Below are positions 47,701 through 55,033 of a stretch of DNA of 64,000 bases, one piece after another. This stretch comes from Sphingomonadales bacterium 12-68-11. GTDB taxonomy: Bacteria > Pseudomonadota > Alphaproteobacteria > Sphingomonadales > Sphingomonadaceae. The DNA lies in assembly GCA_002279825.1 (NCBI GenBank), contig NCCV01000003.1, forward strand, positions 1,108,032-1,172,031, in the 5' to 3' direction. A program made the position numbers and the translations under genes. The notes under the pieces were generated by a model, which had not been told where the DNA came from, did no database searches, and saw only the letters and a program-made list of their open reading frames with translations. The first letter of the stretch is position 1. Each line of letters opens with the position of its first letter.

Positions 47701-48017
47701 GCCGCGATCCGGTCGCGCGCGGCAGCCAAGGCCTGCGGCCTCAGCCCGAGCGCTTCGCTCGCGGCGACCAGATCCGGCTCGTGCGCGCAGAGGAACTCGA
47801 GCACCGCGCGATGCGTCGATGGCTCGGCGATCGCTGCGCGCAAGCCCCCAGGGCTCAGCCCGGTCAGATCGAGGAAGCGCTGCGCGCGTTGATCGTCCGC
47901 CAGCACCCAGGCGAGCGCATCGAGCGCCAGCGCGGACGCATCGTTAGGCGAATCTTTACCAGGCTCGCGAATTGTCAGCCGTCCGTTAAGCAGATAGGGA
48001 TCGCAGGGCGCTTCCAA
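47697..48017 (-). CDS. DUF3572 protein, start uncertain
   Basis: About 106 aa from a TTG at 48017. Another TTG at 48044 is possible but overlaps the divergent divK start; no ATG or GTG lies upstream of the conserved core. The core is ASALALDALAWVLADDQRAQ and FLCAHEPDLVAASEALGL, the DUF3572 signature. Function unknown. First gene of the DUF3572-HAD-RidA operon (ATGA overlap). Confidence 0.75.
   Translation of the reverse strand: MEAPCDPYLLNGRLTIREPGKDSPNDASALALDALAWVLADDQRAQRFLDLTGLSPGGLRAAIAEPSTHRAVLEFLCAHEPDLVAASEALGLRPQALAAARDRIAA
47944..47958 (+). promoter_or_regulatory. Candidate CtrA box with GANTC upstream of divK
   Basis: TTAG-GCGAATC-TTTA: both half sites differ by one base from TTAA, spacing 7. 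The spacer contains GAATC (47950-47954), a GANTC site. It lies 86 bases before divK, inside the start of the divergent DUF3572 gene. In Caulobacter divK is CtrA-controlled. Confidence 0.45.
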
Positions 48018-48043
48018 GGGGCCGGAAGCGGGTCGGGGGCTCA

Positions 48044-48415
48044 ATGACGAAGCGTATCCTGGTTGTCGAGGACAACGATCTCAACCGGAAGCTTTTCTGC
48101 GACGTGCTTCAGGCCGGCGGCTTCGACGTCGAACCCGTAGCCGACGGCAACCTGGCGATCGAGGCGGCACGGAGCTTTTTCCCCAATCTGGTGGTCATGG
48201 ATATCCAGCTCCAGGACGTGTCCGGGCTCGACCTGATCGCCGATCTCAAGCGCGACGCGAACCTTGCCGACGTGCCGGTGCTGGCAGTGACCGCCTATGC
48301 CGGCAAGGGCGACGAGCAGCGCATCCGCGACGTCGGCGCCGAGGGGTACCTGGCCAAGCCGGTCTCGATCGGGCCGTTCATGGCCGCGGTGCGCGGGCTG
48401 GTCGGCCAGGCCTGA
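48044..48415 (+). CDS. divK: Single-domain response regulator DivK
   Basis: 123 aa, receiver domain only. Acidic pocket E9/D10, phospho-acceptor D53 (LVVMDIQLQDVSGLDL), Thr/Lys in VLAVTAYAGKGDEQR and YLAKPVSIGPF. The N terminus MTKRILVVEDNDLNRKLF and the AYAGKGDEQRIRDVGAEGYL block align well with Caulobacter DivK. DivK signals through DivL and CckA to lower CtrA phosphorylation, so both ends of that pathway are in this window. Confidence 0.92.
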   Translation: MTKRILVVEDNDLNRKLFCDVLQAGGFDVEPVADGNLAIEAARSFFPNLVVMDIQLQDVSGLDLIADLKRDANLADVPVLAVTAYAGKGDEQRIRDVGAEGYLAKPVSIGPFMAAVRGLVGQA

Positions 48416-48492
48416 GGCTCGGTTCTTCGCTGTGGAACGCCCGAGCCGGCGCCGTCCCGCCGCCTTCCGGGGATAGCCACCGCCTCCCACGC

Positions 48493-48498
48493 TTGACA
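48493..48498 (+). promoter_or_regulatory. Possible -35 box for acp-spt
   Basis: A consensus TTGACA at 83 bases before the ACP start. No convincing -10 box lies 16-18 bases further on (CTTTTC at that place), so the promoter is tentative. Confidence 0.3.
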
Positions 48499-48575
48499 AC
48501 CGGCCCGCGGGACCGCTTTTCGGCCGCATTGCCGTGGCAGGGACGCCCGTCCCGCGCTTCAGATGGGAAAATGCA

Positions 48576-48818
48576 ATGGACCGCGCCGCAGTCGACGACC
48601 GTATCCGCTCGCTGATCGAGCCGTTCAACAAGAAGGGCGCGCCGATCGAGGACGCCGCCACGTTCGCCGGCGACCTTGAATTCGATAGCCTGACAGTGAT
48701 GGATTTCGTCGCCGCGATCGAAGACGAGTTCGACATCATCATCAGCATGAACCAGCAGGCCGAGATCGAGAATTACGGCAATCTGGTCGATGCCGTGCAC
48801 AAGCTCATCGCCGAATGA
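48576..48818 (+). CDS. Acyl carrier protein linked to sphingolipid synthesis
   Basis: 80 aa from the ATG at 48576. The phosphopantetheine serine is S38 in LEFDSLTVMDFVAAIE. The start after GGGAAAA is chosen over a longer GTG form. It overlaps the serine palmitoyltransferase by 4 bases. In sphingolipid-making alphaproteobacteria a dedicated ACP next to spt carries the acyl chain for condensation with serine, so this is the likely job. Confidence 0.92.
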   Translation: MDRAAVDDRIRSLIEPFNKKGAPIEDAATFAGDLEFDSLTVMDFVAAIEDEFDIIISMNQQAEIENYGNLVDAVHKLIAE

Positions 48819-50065
48819 CCGAGGGAATCAGCCAGGCCGAGCGGCCGCAAGTGCTCGAAGAGAAGACCGGCGACTTGTTCAACAAGTTCGACGCGGTCAT
48901 CCACACCCGCCAGACGCTGCTCGACGGCGGGGTCGAGGATCCGTTCGGGCTGGTGATGGAGAAGGTCCTCTCCCCGACCCGCGCGATCTGCAACGGGCGG
49001 GACACGATCCTGCTCGGCACTTACAACTACATGGGGATGACCTTCGACCCCGACGTGATCGCGGCAGGCAAGCGCGCGCTCGACGAGTTCGGCTCGGGCA
49101 CCACCGGCAGCCGGGTCCTCAACGGGACTTATGCCGGACACCGGGATGTCGAGCGCGCGCTGCGCGAGTTCTACGCGATGGACCACGCGATGGTGTTCTC
49201 GACCGGCTACCAGGCCAACCTCGGGATCATCTCGACGATCGCTGGGAAGGGCGATTACATCGTGCTCGACATCGACAGCCATGCCAGCATCTGGGACGGC
49301 TGCGCGCTGGGCAATGCCGAAGTGGTGCCGTTCAAGCACAACGACATCGAGGCGATGGACAAGCGGCTCGGGCGAATTCCGGAGGGCGCCGGCAAGCTGG
49401 TGATCCTCGAGGGCGTCTATTCGATGCTCGGCGACATCGCCCCGCTCAAGGAAATGATCGCGGTCGCCAAGCGGCACGGCGCGATGGTGCTGGTCGACGA
49501 AGCGCACTCGATGGGCTTCATCGGCCCGAACGGGCGCGGCGTGGCCGAGGATCAGGGGGTACTCGACCAGGTCGATCTCGTGATCGGCACGTTCTCCAAG
49601 AGCGTCGGCACGGTCGGCGGGTTCTGCGTGTCCAACCATCCGAAGTTCGAGATCCTGCGGCTAGTGTGCCGCCCCTATGTGTTCACCGCCAGCCTGCCGC
49701 CGAGCGTGGTGGCGACCGCGGCGACCAGCATCCGCAAGCTGATGCACAGCGGGGCGAAACGCGCACACTTGTGGGAGAACTCCAAGCGGCTCCATGGCGG
49801 GCTCAAGGCGCTCGGCTTCACGCTCGGTACCGAGGTGCCGCAGAGCGCAATCGTGGCGGTGATCATGCCCGATCTCGAGCGCGGCGCGATGATGTGGGAA
49901 GCGCTGCTCAAGGAAGGGCTCTACGTGAACCTGGCCCGCCCGCCGGCGACGCCCGCGGGCATGACGCTCCTGCGCTGCTCGCTGTGCGCCGAGCATTCGA
50001 GCGAAGAGGTCGAGACCATCCTGGGGATGTTCGAGCGGGCGGGAAAAGCGGTTGGGATTATCTAG
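48815..50065 (+). CDS. spt: Serine palmitoyltransferase
   Basis: 416 aa, closely resembling the Sphingomonas enzyme. Fold type I PLP: LLGTYNYMGMTFDPDVIAAG, LVDEAHSMGFIGPNGRGV (Asp and His for PLP) and GTFSKSVGTVGGF with the Schiff-base lysine at K262. It condenses L-serine with an acyl donor into 3-ketosphinganine, the first step of sphingolipids that replace lipopolysaccharide in many sphingomonads. It is coupled to the ACP gene (ATGA). Other pathway genes are not in the window. Confidence 0.97.
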   Translation: MTEGISQAERPQVLEEKTGDLFNKFDAVIHTRQTLLDGGVEDPFGLVMEKVLSPTRAICNGRDTILLGTYNYMGMTFDPDVIAAGKRALDEFGSGTTGSRVLNGTYAGHRDVERALREFYAMDHAMVFSTGYQANLGIISTIAGKGDYIVLDIDSHASIWDGCALGNAEVVPFKHNDIEAMDKRLGRIPEGAGKLVILEGVYSMLGDIAPLKEMIAVAKRHGAMVLVDEAHSMGFIGPNGRGVAEDQGVLDQVDLVIGTFSKSVGTVGGFCVSNHPKFEILRLVCRPYVFTASLPPSVVATAATSIRKLMHSGAKRAHLWENSKRLHGGLKALGFTLGTEVPQSAIVAVIMPDLERGAMMWEALLKEGLYVNLARPPATPAGMTLLRCSLCAEHSSEEVETILGMFERAGKAVGII

Positions 50066-50101
50066 CCGCCTGGCCGCGAAGGAGAATGGCTCCCTTGCCC
50101 G

Positions 50102-50968
50102 TCACGCGATCTCCTTCACCGGGATCCTGAGGTAGCGCACGCCGTTGGCTTCGGCCGGGGGGAAGCGGCCGGCGCGGATGTTGACCTGGATCGAGGGGAG
50201 AAGCAGGCGCGGCACCGCGAGGTCCGCGTCGCGCGCCTCGCGCATGGCCGCGAACGCATCTTCGCTGACCCCGTCGTGGACGTGGACCGAGCGGGCGCGC
50301 TGCTCGGCAACGGTGCTCTCCCACGCGTAAGTGTCGCGTCCGGGCGCCTGGTAATCGTGGCACATGAAAAGGCGAGTCTGGGGCGGGAGCGCGAGCAGCC
50401 GGCGGATCGAGCGGTAGAGCTGGCGCGCGTCGCCGCCCGGGAAGTCGGCGCGCGCGGTGCCGTAGTCGGGCATGAACAGCGTATCGCCGACGAACACCGC
50501 GTCGCCGATCCGGTACGCAACATCCGCGGGGGTGTGTCCCGGGACATGCAGCACTTCGATCGCCAGCTCGCCGAGCGCGAAGACCTCGCGGTCGGTGAAC
50601 AGGTGGTCGAAGTCGCCGCCGCCGGGCACGACGTCGTCCGCCGCGAAGACCGGGCGGAAGATGTCCTGCACTTCGCGGATGTGCTCGCCGATGCCGACTT
50701 TCGCGCCGGTGCGGGCCTTGAGCCAGGGCGCGGCCGACAGGTGATCGGCGTGAGCGTGAGTCTCGAGCACCCATTCGATCCGCAGCCCGAATTCCTCGGC
50801 GCGCGCGAGAATCGCGGCGGCGGAGCGCGTGTCGGCGGTGCCGGCGGCGAGATCGAAGTCGAGCACCGGATCGATCACCGCGGCAGTGCGCGTCACCGGA
50901 TCGGCGACCAGGTAGCTGACGGTGAAAGTCGGTTCATCGAAGAAGGCGTGGATTTCGGGCTGTGTCAT
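50102..50968 (-). CDS. Metallo-beta-lactamase fold hydrolase, persulfide dioxygenase-like (Blh)
   Basis: 288 aa, with AGGAGA before the ATG. Metal site HxHxDH in LETHAHADHLSAA, then VPGHTPADVAYRIG, GDTLFMPDYGTARADFPGG and CHDY. These features and the GxARxDF motif fit the ETHE1/Blh group, which oxidises glutathione persulfide. It is divergent from the BigR-like regulator across a shared operator. The N-terminal DUF442 domain of the fused Blh is absent; a free DUF442 protein is encoded at 63330. Confidence 0.93.
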   Translation of the reverse strand: MTQPEIHAFFDEPTFTVSYLVADPVTRTAAVIDPVLDFDLAAGTADTRSAAAILARAEEFGLRIEWVLETHAHADHLSAAPWLKARTGAKVGIGEHIREVQDIFRPVFAADDVVPGGGDFDHLFTDREVFALGELAIEVLHVPGHTPADVAYRIGDAVFVGDTLFMPDYGTARADFPGGDARQLYRSIRRLLALPPQTRLFMCHDYQAPGRDTYAWESTVAEQRARSVHVHDGVSEDAFAAMREARDADLAVPRLLLPSIQVNIRAGRFPPAEANGVRYLRIPVKEIA

Positions 50969-50988
50969 CGCGGATCTCCTGTCTGGCC

Positions 50989-51017
50989 TTGACTATATAT
51001 TAGACTATGCTAATTTA
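50989..51017 (+). promoter_or_regulatory. BigR-type operator-promoter
   Basis: TTGACT (50989-50994) and TAATTT/AATTTA (51011-51017) form a plausible promoter spaced 16-17. The inverted repeat ATTAG-N6-CTAAT (50999-51014) fills the spacer, as expected for an ArsR-family repressor. It is AT-rich in a GC-rich region and sits between the divergent Blh and regulator genes, so it could control both. Confidence 0.65.
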
Positions 51018-51038
51018 GCAACCACTAAAGGAGTTCCG

Positions 51039-51374
51039 ATGCCCCAACCCGACCTGATGGACCTTGCCACGTTCGAACGGCATGCCGGCGAAGTCGCCGG
51101 TGTGTTGCAGGCGCTAGGCAACCAGCGGCGGTTGATGATCCTGTGCAAGCTCGCCGAACACGGCGAGGCGCGGGTGAGCCGGCTGGCCGAAGATGTCGGC
51201 CTGTCGCAATCGGCGCTGTCGCAGCACCTCGCGCGGCTGCGCGACGAAGGCATCGTGGCGTTCCGGCGCGACGCGACCGCGCTGTGGTACCGGATCGCCG
51301 ATCCGCGCTGCGAGGCGCTGATGGCGACGCTCCACCGCCTCTACTGCACCGACGATCCAGGAGACCCCCAGTGA
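51039..51374 (+). CDS. bigR: ArsR-family sulfide-responsive repressor, BigR-like
   Basis: 111 aa from the ATG at 51039 (AAAGGAG upstream). The winged HTH runs LGNQRRLMILCKLAEHGEAR, VGLSQSALSQHLARLRDEG and VAFRRDATALWYRI. Two cysteines, in ILCKLAE and near the C terminus (LYCTDD), fit the pair that BigR/YgaV/SqrR use to sense persulfides. It is first in an operon with a rhodanese and an exporter. Its likely operator lies upstream. Confidence 0.88.
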   Translation: MPQPDLMDLATFERHAGEVAGVLQALGNQRRLMILCKLAEHGEARVSRLAEDVGLSQSALSQHLARLRDEGIVAFRRDATALWYRIADPRCEALMATLHRLYCTDDPGDPQ

Positions 51375-51880
51375 GCCTGACACCGATTTCCCCCACCGAC
51401 GCCGCGCGCCTGATCGAATCTGGCGCGCTGCTGTTCGACATCCGCCCCGAGGACGAGCGCGCGCGGCTGACGATCGACGCAGCGCGGCCGATGGCGCTCG
51501 ACCGCCTGGCGCCCGTCGCCGGCGCGCAGTCGGTGATCTTTCACTGCCGTTCGGGCATGCGCACCCAGGCCAACGCGGGCGCGCTGGCAGCGTGCAGCGA
51601 GGGCGAGGCCTATTTCATCGAAGGCGGCATCGAAGGTTGGCGCCAGGCCGGGCTGCCGGTGCGGATCGATACCGGCCAGCCGATCGAGCTGATGCGCCAG
51701 GTGCAGATCGCCGCCGGCGCGCTGATCCTGATCGGCGTGGCGCTGGGATTTGCGCTTTCGCCGCTGTGGTTCGGGCTTGCCGGCTTCATCGGCGCCGGGC
51801 TGACGATGGCCGGGGTGACCGGCTGGTGCGGCATGGCGCAGGTACTGGCGCGGATGCCGTGGAATCGGCGCGCGGCCTGA
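51371..51880 (+). CDS. Rhodanese with DUF2892 membrane domain
   Basis: 169 aa from a GTG at 51371 overlapping the bigR stop (GTGA), with AGGAGA upstream. The rhodanese domain (about 1-105) has the active cysteine in VIFHCRSGMRTQ. The DUF2892 tail has two hydrophobic segments (AAGALILIGVALGFAL and LAGFIGAGLTMAGVTGWCGM). It should transfer sulfane sulfur at the inner membrane. Standard partner in bigR operons. Confidence 0.92.
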   Translation: MSLTPISPTDAARLIESGALLFDIRPEDERARLTIDAARPMALDRLAPVAGAQSVIFHCRSGMRTQANAGALAACSEGEAYFIEGGIEGWRQAGLPVRIDTGQPIELMRQVQIAAGALILIGVALGFALSPLWFGLAGFIGAGLTMAGVTGWCGMAQVLARMPWNRRAA

Positions 51881-51884
51881 GCCG

Positions 51885-52667
51885 GTGGATCCCGCCACCG
51901 TCATAGCCGCGCTGGCGGCGGGGTTGGCGATCGGGCTGGTGCTCGGACTGGTCGGCGGGGGCGGGTCGATCCTGGCCGTGCCGCTGCTGGTCTACGGCGT
52001 TGGCGTCGCCTCCCCGCACGCGGCGATCGGCACGGCGGCGGTGGCGGTGGCGCTCAACGCGGCCGCCGGGCTGGCCGGGCATGCCCGCGCGGGCAATGTG
52101 AAATGGCCCTGTGCGCTGGTGTTCGCCGCAGCGGGTGTGGTGGGCGCGGCGCTGGGCGCGGAGGCGGGCAAGGCGCTAGACGGCGCACGGCTGCTGGCGC
52201 TGTTCGGGGCACTGATGATCGGCGTGGGCGCGCTGATGCTGCGGCCGCGCCGGGGCGAACCCGATGCCGGCGTGCGGCTGAACCGCGCGAGCGCGCCGCG
52301 CCTCGCCCCGCGCCTGGTCGGTTCCGGCTTCGGCGTGGGGCTGATGGCCGGGTTCTTCGGGATCGGCGGCGGGTTCCTGATCGTACCCGCGCTGATCGCC
52401 GCGACCGCGATGCCGATCGGCGTGGCGATCGGCACCTCGCTGGTGGTGGTAACCGCGCTCGGCGCGACGACCGCCGTATCCTACGCGCTGTCGGGCTATG
52501 TCGACTGGGCGCTGGTCGCGCTGCTCGCGGCGGGCGGTGCGGTGGGCAGCGTCGGAGGGCGCTGGCTGTCGGCGCGGCTGGCGGCCCGCAAGCGGGTGCT
52601 CGACCTCGGCTTCGCCGCCCTGGTCATCGCGGTCGGCGCGTGGGTGGTCTTGAAGGGTCTGGTCTGA
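51885..52667 (+). CDS. TauE/SafE sulfite exporter family protein
   Basis: 260 aa from a GTG at 51885. Family repeats: GLVLGLVGGGGSILAVPLLV and GLMAGFFGIGGGFLIVPALI. About eight hydrophobic helices. In this operon it most likely exports sulfite formed from persulfide oxidation. It lies 4 bases after the rhodanese gene. Confidence 0.92.
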   Translation: MDPATVIAALAAGLAIGLVLGLVGGGGSILAVPLLVYGVGVASPHAAIGTAAVAVALNAAAGLAGHARAGNVKWPCALVFAAAGVVGAALGAEAGKALDGARLLALFGALMIGVGALMLRPRRGEPDAGVRLNRASAPRLAPRLVGSGFGVGLMAGFFGIGGGFLIVPALIAATAMPIGVAIGTSLVVVTALGATTAVSYALSGYVDWALVALLAAGGAVGSVGGRWLSARLAARKRVLDLGFAALVIAVGAWVVLKGLV

Positions 52668-52671
52668 CCGC

Positions 52672-53313
52672 TCAGGCGAACGTCGGGTCGAGCGCGGCGG
52701 CGGCGCACTTGTCGTCCGCCCCGCCGCTGCCGCCGTCGAGCAGGGTCACGGCCATGAACCCGGCGATCACCGCAACCACGAAGGCGGCGGTGACCAGGCC
52801 GAGGTATTTGTCGATGAAGCGCTTGATCGGCGCGCCGAAGAACCGAAACAGCACGCCGACGATCATGAAGCTGATCGCGCGGCTGACCAGGCTGCCGAGC
52901 AGGAACAGCGCCAGGTTCATGCCCATGAAGCCGGCAGTAATGGTCAAGAGCTTGAACGGGATCGGCGTCGCGCCCTTGGCCACGAACAGCCAGAAGCCGT
53001 ATTCGTTGAGATAGCAGACCGCGACCGGGAAACTTTCGGTCAGGCCGAGCCAGGCGAGCAGCTCGGTGCCGACGGTATCGTAGAGCCCCCAGCCGATCGC
53101 ATAGCCGAGCATGCCGCCGGCGACCGAAGCGATCGTGGCGACGAACGCAAACCAGATCGCCCGATGCGGCGCAGCCAGGCACATCAGCCCGAGCAGCGGG
53201 TGCGGCGGGATCGGGAAGAAGCTCGCCTCGACGAACGCGAACAGCGCCAGCCACCACACCGCATGGCGGTGCGCGGCCTTGTCCATCACCCAGTTGTAAA
53301 GTGCGCGCAGCAT
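52672..53313 (-). CDS. YqaA/DedA-type SNARE-associated membrane protein
   Basis: 213 aa. Core: FVEASFFPIPPHPLLGLMCL, ASVAGGMLGYAIGWGLYDTV and VAKGATPIPFKLLTITAGF, the paired re-entrant motifs of the DedA superfamily with the YqaA-type F-[FY]-P-[IL]-P. Relatives help recycle lipid carriers such as undecaprenyl phosphate. It converges on the sulfite exporter with a 4-base gap. Confidence 0.9.
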   Translation of the reverse strand: MLRALYNWVMDKAAHRHAVWWLALFAFVEASFFPIPPHPLLGLMCLAAPHRAIWFAFVATIASVAGGMLGYAIGWGLYDTVGTELLAWLGLTESFPVAVCYLNEYGFWLFVAKGATPIPFKLLTITAGFMGMNLALFLLGSLVSRAISFMIVGVLFRFFGAPIKRFIDKYLGLVTAAFVVAVIAGFMAVTLLDGGSGGADDKCAAAALDPTFA

Positions 53314-53335
53314 CCTGACCCGCGTTCTTCCCTCG

Positions 53336-53433
53336 CCTCGTCATTGCGAGGGACCGCAAGTCCCGCGGCAATCCAGGGCCTCGTGCGATCCGCCCTGGAT
53401 CGCTTCGTCGCTCCGCTCCTCGCGATGACGAGG
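53336..53433. repeat. 98-bp REP-like imperfect palindrome
   Basis: Outer arms CCTCGTCATTGCGAGG / CCTCGCGATGACGAGG and inner arms GCAATCCAGGGC / GCCCTGGATCGC. It would fold into a long cruciform or hairpin. This design is typical of dispersed palindromes in sphingomonads. It lies upstream of the DedA gene and directly before the GTA remnant. The copy at 8330-8370 shares the right arm. Confidence 0.8.
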
Positions 53434-53507
53434 TGCGGAAGCGGTGTCCTAGGGGAGCGAGCCCCCTCATGCAACGGGCTTTGATTAACCGATATGGCAC
53501 TTCATGC

Positions 53508-53536
53508 TTGACATCGCAACGCTGTGTGGTTAGAGA
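53508..53536 (+). promoter_or_regulatory. Promoter upstream of the terminase small subunit
   Basis: Consensus TTGACA (53508-53513), 17 bases, TAGAGA (53531-53536), about 75 bases before the terminase start. The -10 matches moderately. Confidence 0.4.
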
Positions 53537-53608
53537 AGCCGAACATCGCGATAGACCGATTCGGGCTCGCCCGGCGGCTCTCCTGCCTCCCCCAAACTGG
53601 ACACTCTC

Positions 53609-54136
53609 ATGGGCAAGCCGAACGGCGCGCCCGCCGACGGCGCGCGAGCCCCGGCGGCGCGGCGCACAAAGCGTAGCAAGATTACCCCGAGCCAGCGCCG
53701 GGAAGGCAACGAAGGCACGGTCAACAAGCACTGGCGCACGTTCTTCCTGCAGAAGCTGGCGGAGACCTCGAACATCAAGGCGTCGGCGGACTATGCCGAG
53801 ATCGCCAGCAGCCGGGCCTACAAGGCGCGGCGCGAGGAGCCCGACTTCGCCGCCGACTGGCGGGCGGCGCTGCTCGAAGGCTACGAGCACCTGGAAATGG
53901 AAGTGCTCGGATATCTCCGCAACGCGGACCCGGAGCACAAGATGGACGTGGGCGCGGCGCTCAAGCTGCTCGCGGCGCATAGCCATGCGGTCGCGCGCGA
54001 GCGGGCGCTGGCCGACAACCGCGACGAGCAGGAAGTGCTCGATTCGATCGACGCGATGATCGACGCCATGCGCGAGCGGGCGGCGGCCAATGCGGCGGTC
54101 ATCGCCGAGAACGCGGTCGACGATGCGGACGGCTGA
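53609..54136 (+). CDS. Terminase small subunit of a degraded gene transfer agent
   Basis: 175 aa. A basic tail (ARRTKRSKITPSQRREGNEG) precedes HWRTFFLQKLAETSNIKASA, an HTH, then SRAYKARREEPDFAADWRAA and YEHLEMEVLGYLRNADPEHK, a pattern seen in the small terminase of alphaproteobacterial GTA/phage clusters. It recognises DNA for packaging. The reading frame is intact but its partner, the large subunit overlapping it by 14 bases, is broken, so the protein probably has no packaging role left. Confidence 0.8.
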   Translation: MGKPNGAPADGARAPAARRTKRSKITPSQRREGNEGTVNKHWRTFFLQKLAETSNIKASADYAEIASSRAYKARREEPDFAADWRAALLEGYEHLEMEVLGYLRNADPEHKMDVGAALKLLAAHSHAVARERALADNRDEQEVLDSIDAMIDAMRERAAANAAVIAENAVDDADG

Positions 54137-54578
54137 ACGCGCAGATTACCTGCTGTCGCTCCCCTACGCAGAACGGCGCGGGTTGCTGGAAGCCATGAGC
54201 GACCGCCAGCGGCGCGCGTTCGCGCATCACTGGCGGCTATGGGCCTATGACGGACAGGTAGCACCCGAGGGCGCGTGGCATAGCTGGCTGATCATGGCCG
54301 GGCGCGGCTTCGGCAAGACGCGTGCCGGCGCCGAATGGGTGCGCGGCGTGGCCGAACGCGACCCGACCGCCCGCATCGCGCTGGTCGGGGCCTCGCTCGG
54401 CGAAGCGCGCCGGATCATGGCCGAAGGCGACAGCGGGCTGCTGGCGATTGCGCCGCGTGGCAAGCGGCCGCTATTCGAGCCTTCGAAGCGCTCCTTGACC
54501 TGGCCGAACGGCGCGGTCGCGACGCTTTATTCCTCCGGCGAGCCCGAGAGCCTGCGCGGGCCCCAGCACAGCCACGCT
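54123..54578 (+). pseudogene. Truncated GTA terminase large subunit
   Basis: From the ATG at 54123, about 152 codons match the GTA/phage large terminase: LLEAMSDRQRRAFAHHWRLW, the Walker A in IMAGRGFGKTRAGAEWVR, and [20 protein letters not shown] followed by RGPQHSHA. The normal next residues (WCDE, including the ATPase Asp/Glu) are missing; the sequence passes directly into DUF2793 in another frame. The expected protein is ~430-450 aa, so two thirds, including the nuclease, is gone. The raw frame runs on out of phase to 54854. Confidence 0.85.
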
Positions 54579-54978
54579 CGCGGGCCAGGCGCAGAAGGAG
54601 CTCTCGGTCAACGCCGCCCATGCTTTGGCCGACATGCTGCTGCATCCCGCGATCGCCGGCGAGGCGGACACGCCTCCGGCCGAACCCGCAGCGGGCGAGT
54701 GCTGGCTGGTCGGCGCGGACCCCACGGGCCCCTGGACCGACCACCCCGGCGCGCTCGCCTGCTACCAGGCCGGGACCTGGTTGTTCGCGGCGCCGCGCGC
54801 GGGCCTGCGGGTACTCGACCTGGCGAGCGGTCAGGACATGCGCTTCGACGGTGAGTGGCGCCGTGCCGAGCCGGTGGCGGCACCGAGCGGCGGGGCGACG
54901 GTCGATGCCGAAGCGCGCGCGGCTATCGGGCAACTGATCGCCGCGCTAACCGCCGGCGGCGTGCTAGGCGACGATTGA
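54574..54978 (+). pseudogene. 5'-truncated DUF2793 gene, last gene of the GTA cluster
   Basis: In a frame one base off from the terminase, [20 protein letters not shown] begins at 54577 and runs to 54978: then [37 protein letters not shown] and [20 protein letters not shown], the DUF2793 family found at the distal end of sphingomonad GTA clusters. The start codon and first residues are missing. A TTG at 54625 could start a 117-aa fragment, but no ribosome site is visible. Joined to the terminase at about 54574-54582. Confidence 0.85.
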
Positions 54979-55033
54979 CCGGAGCCATTGTTGCCCTCCA
55001 TCGTTATCCTGACGACAACCGATGGAGCTCCCG

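Noticed and set aside
53314..55020. Terminase genes as evidence for an active prophage.
   Set aside because: No integrase, repressor, lysis or attachment site is present and the large terminase is broken; a degraded GTA fits better.
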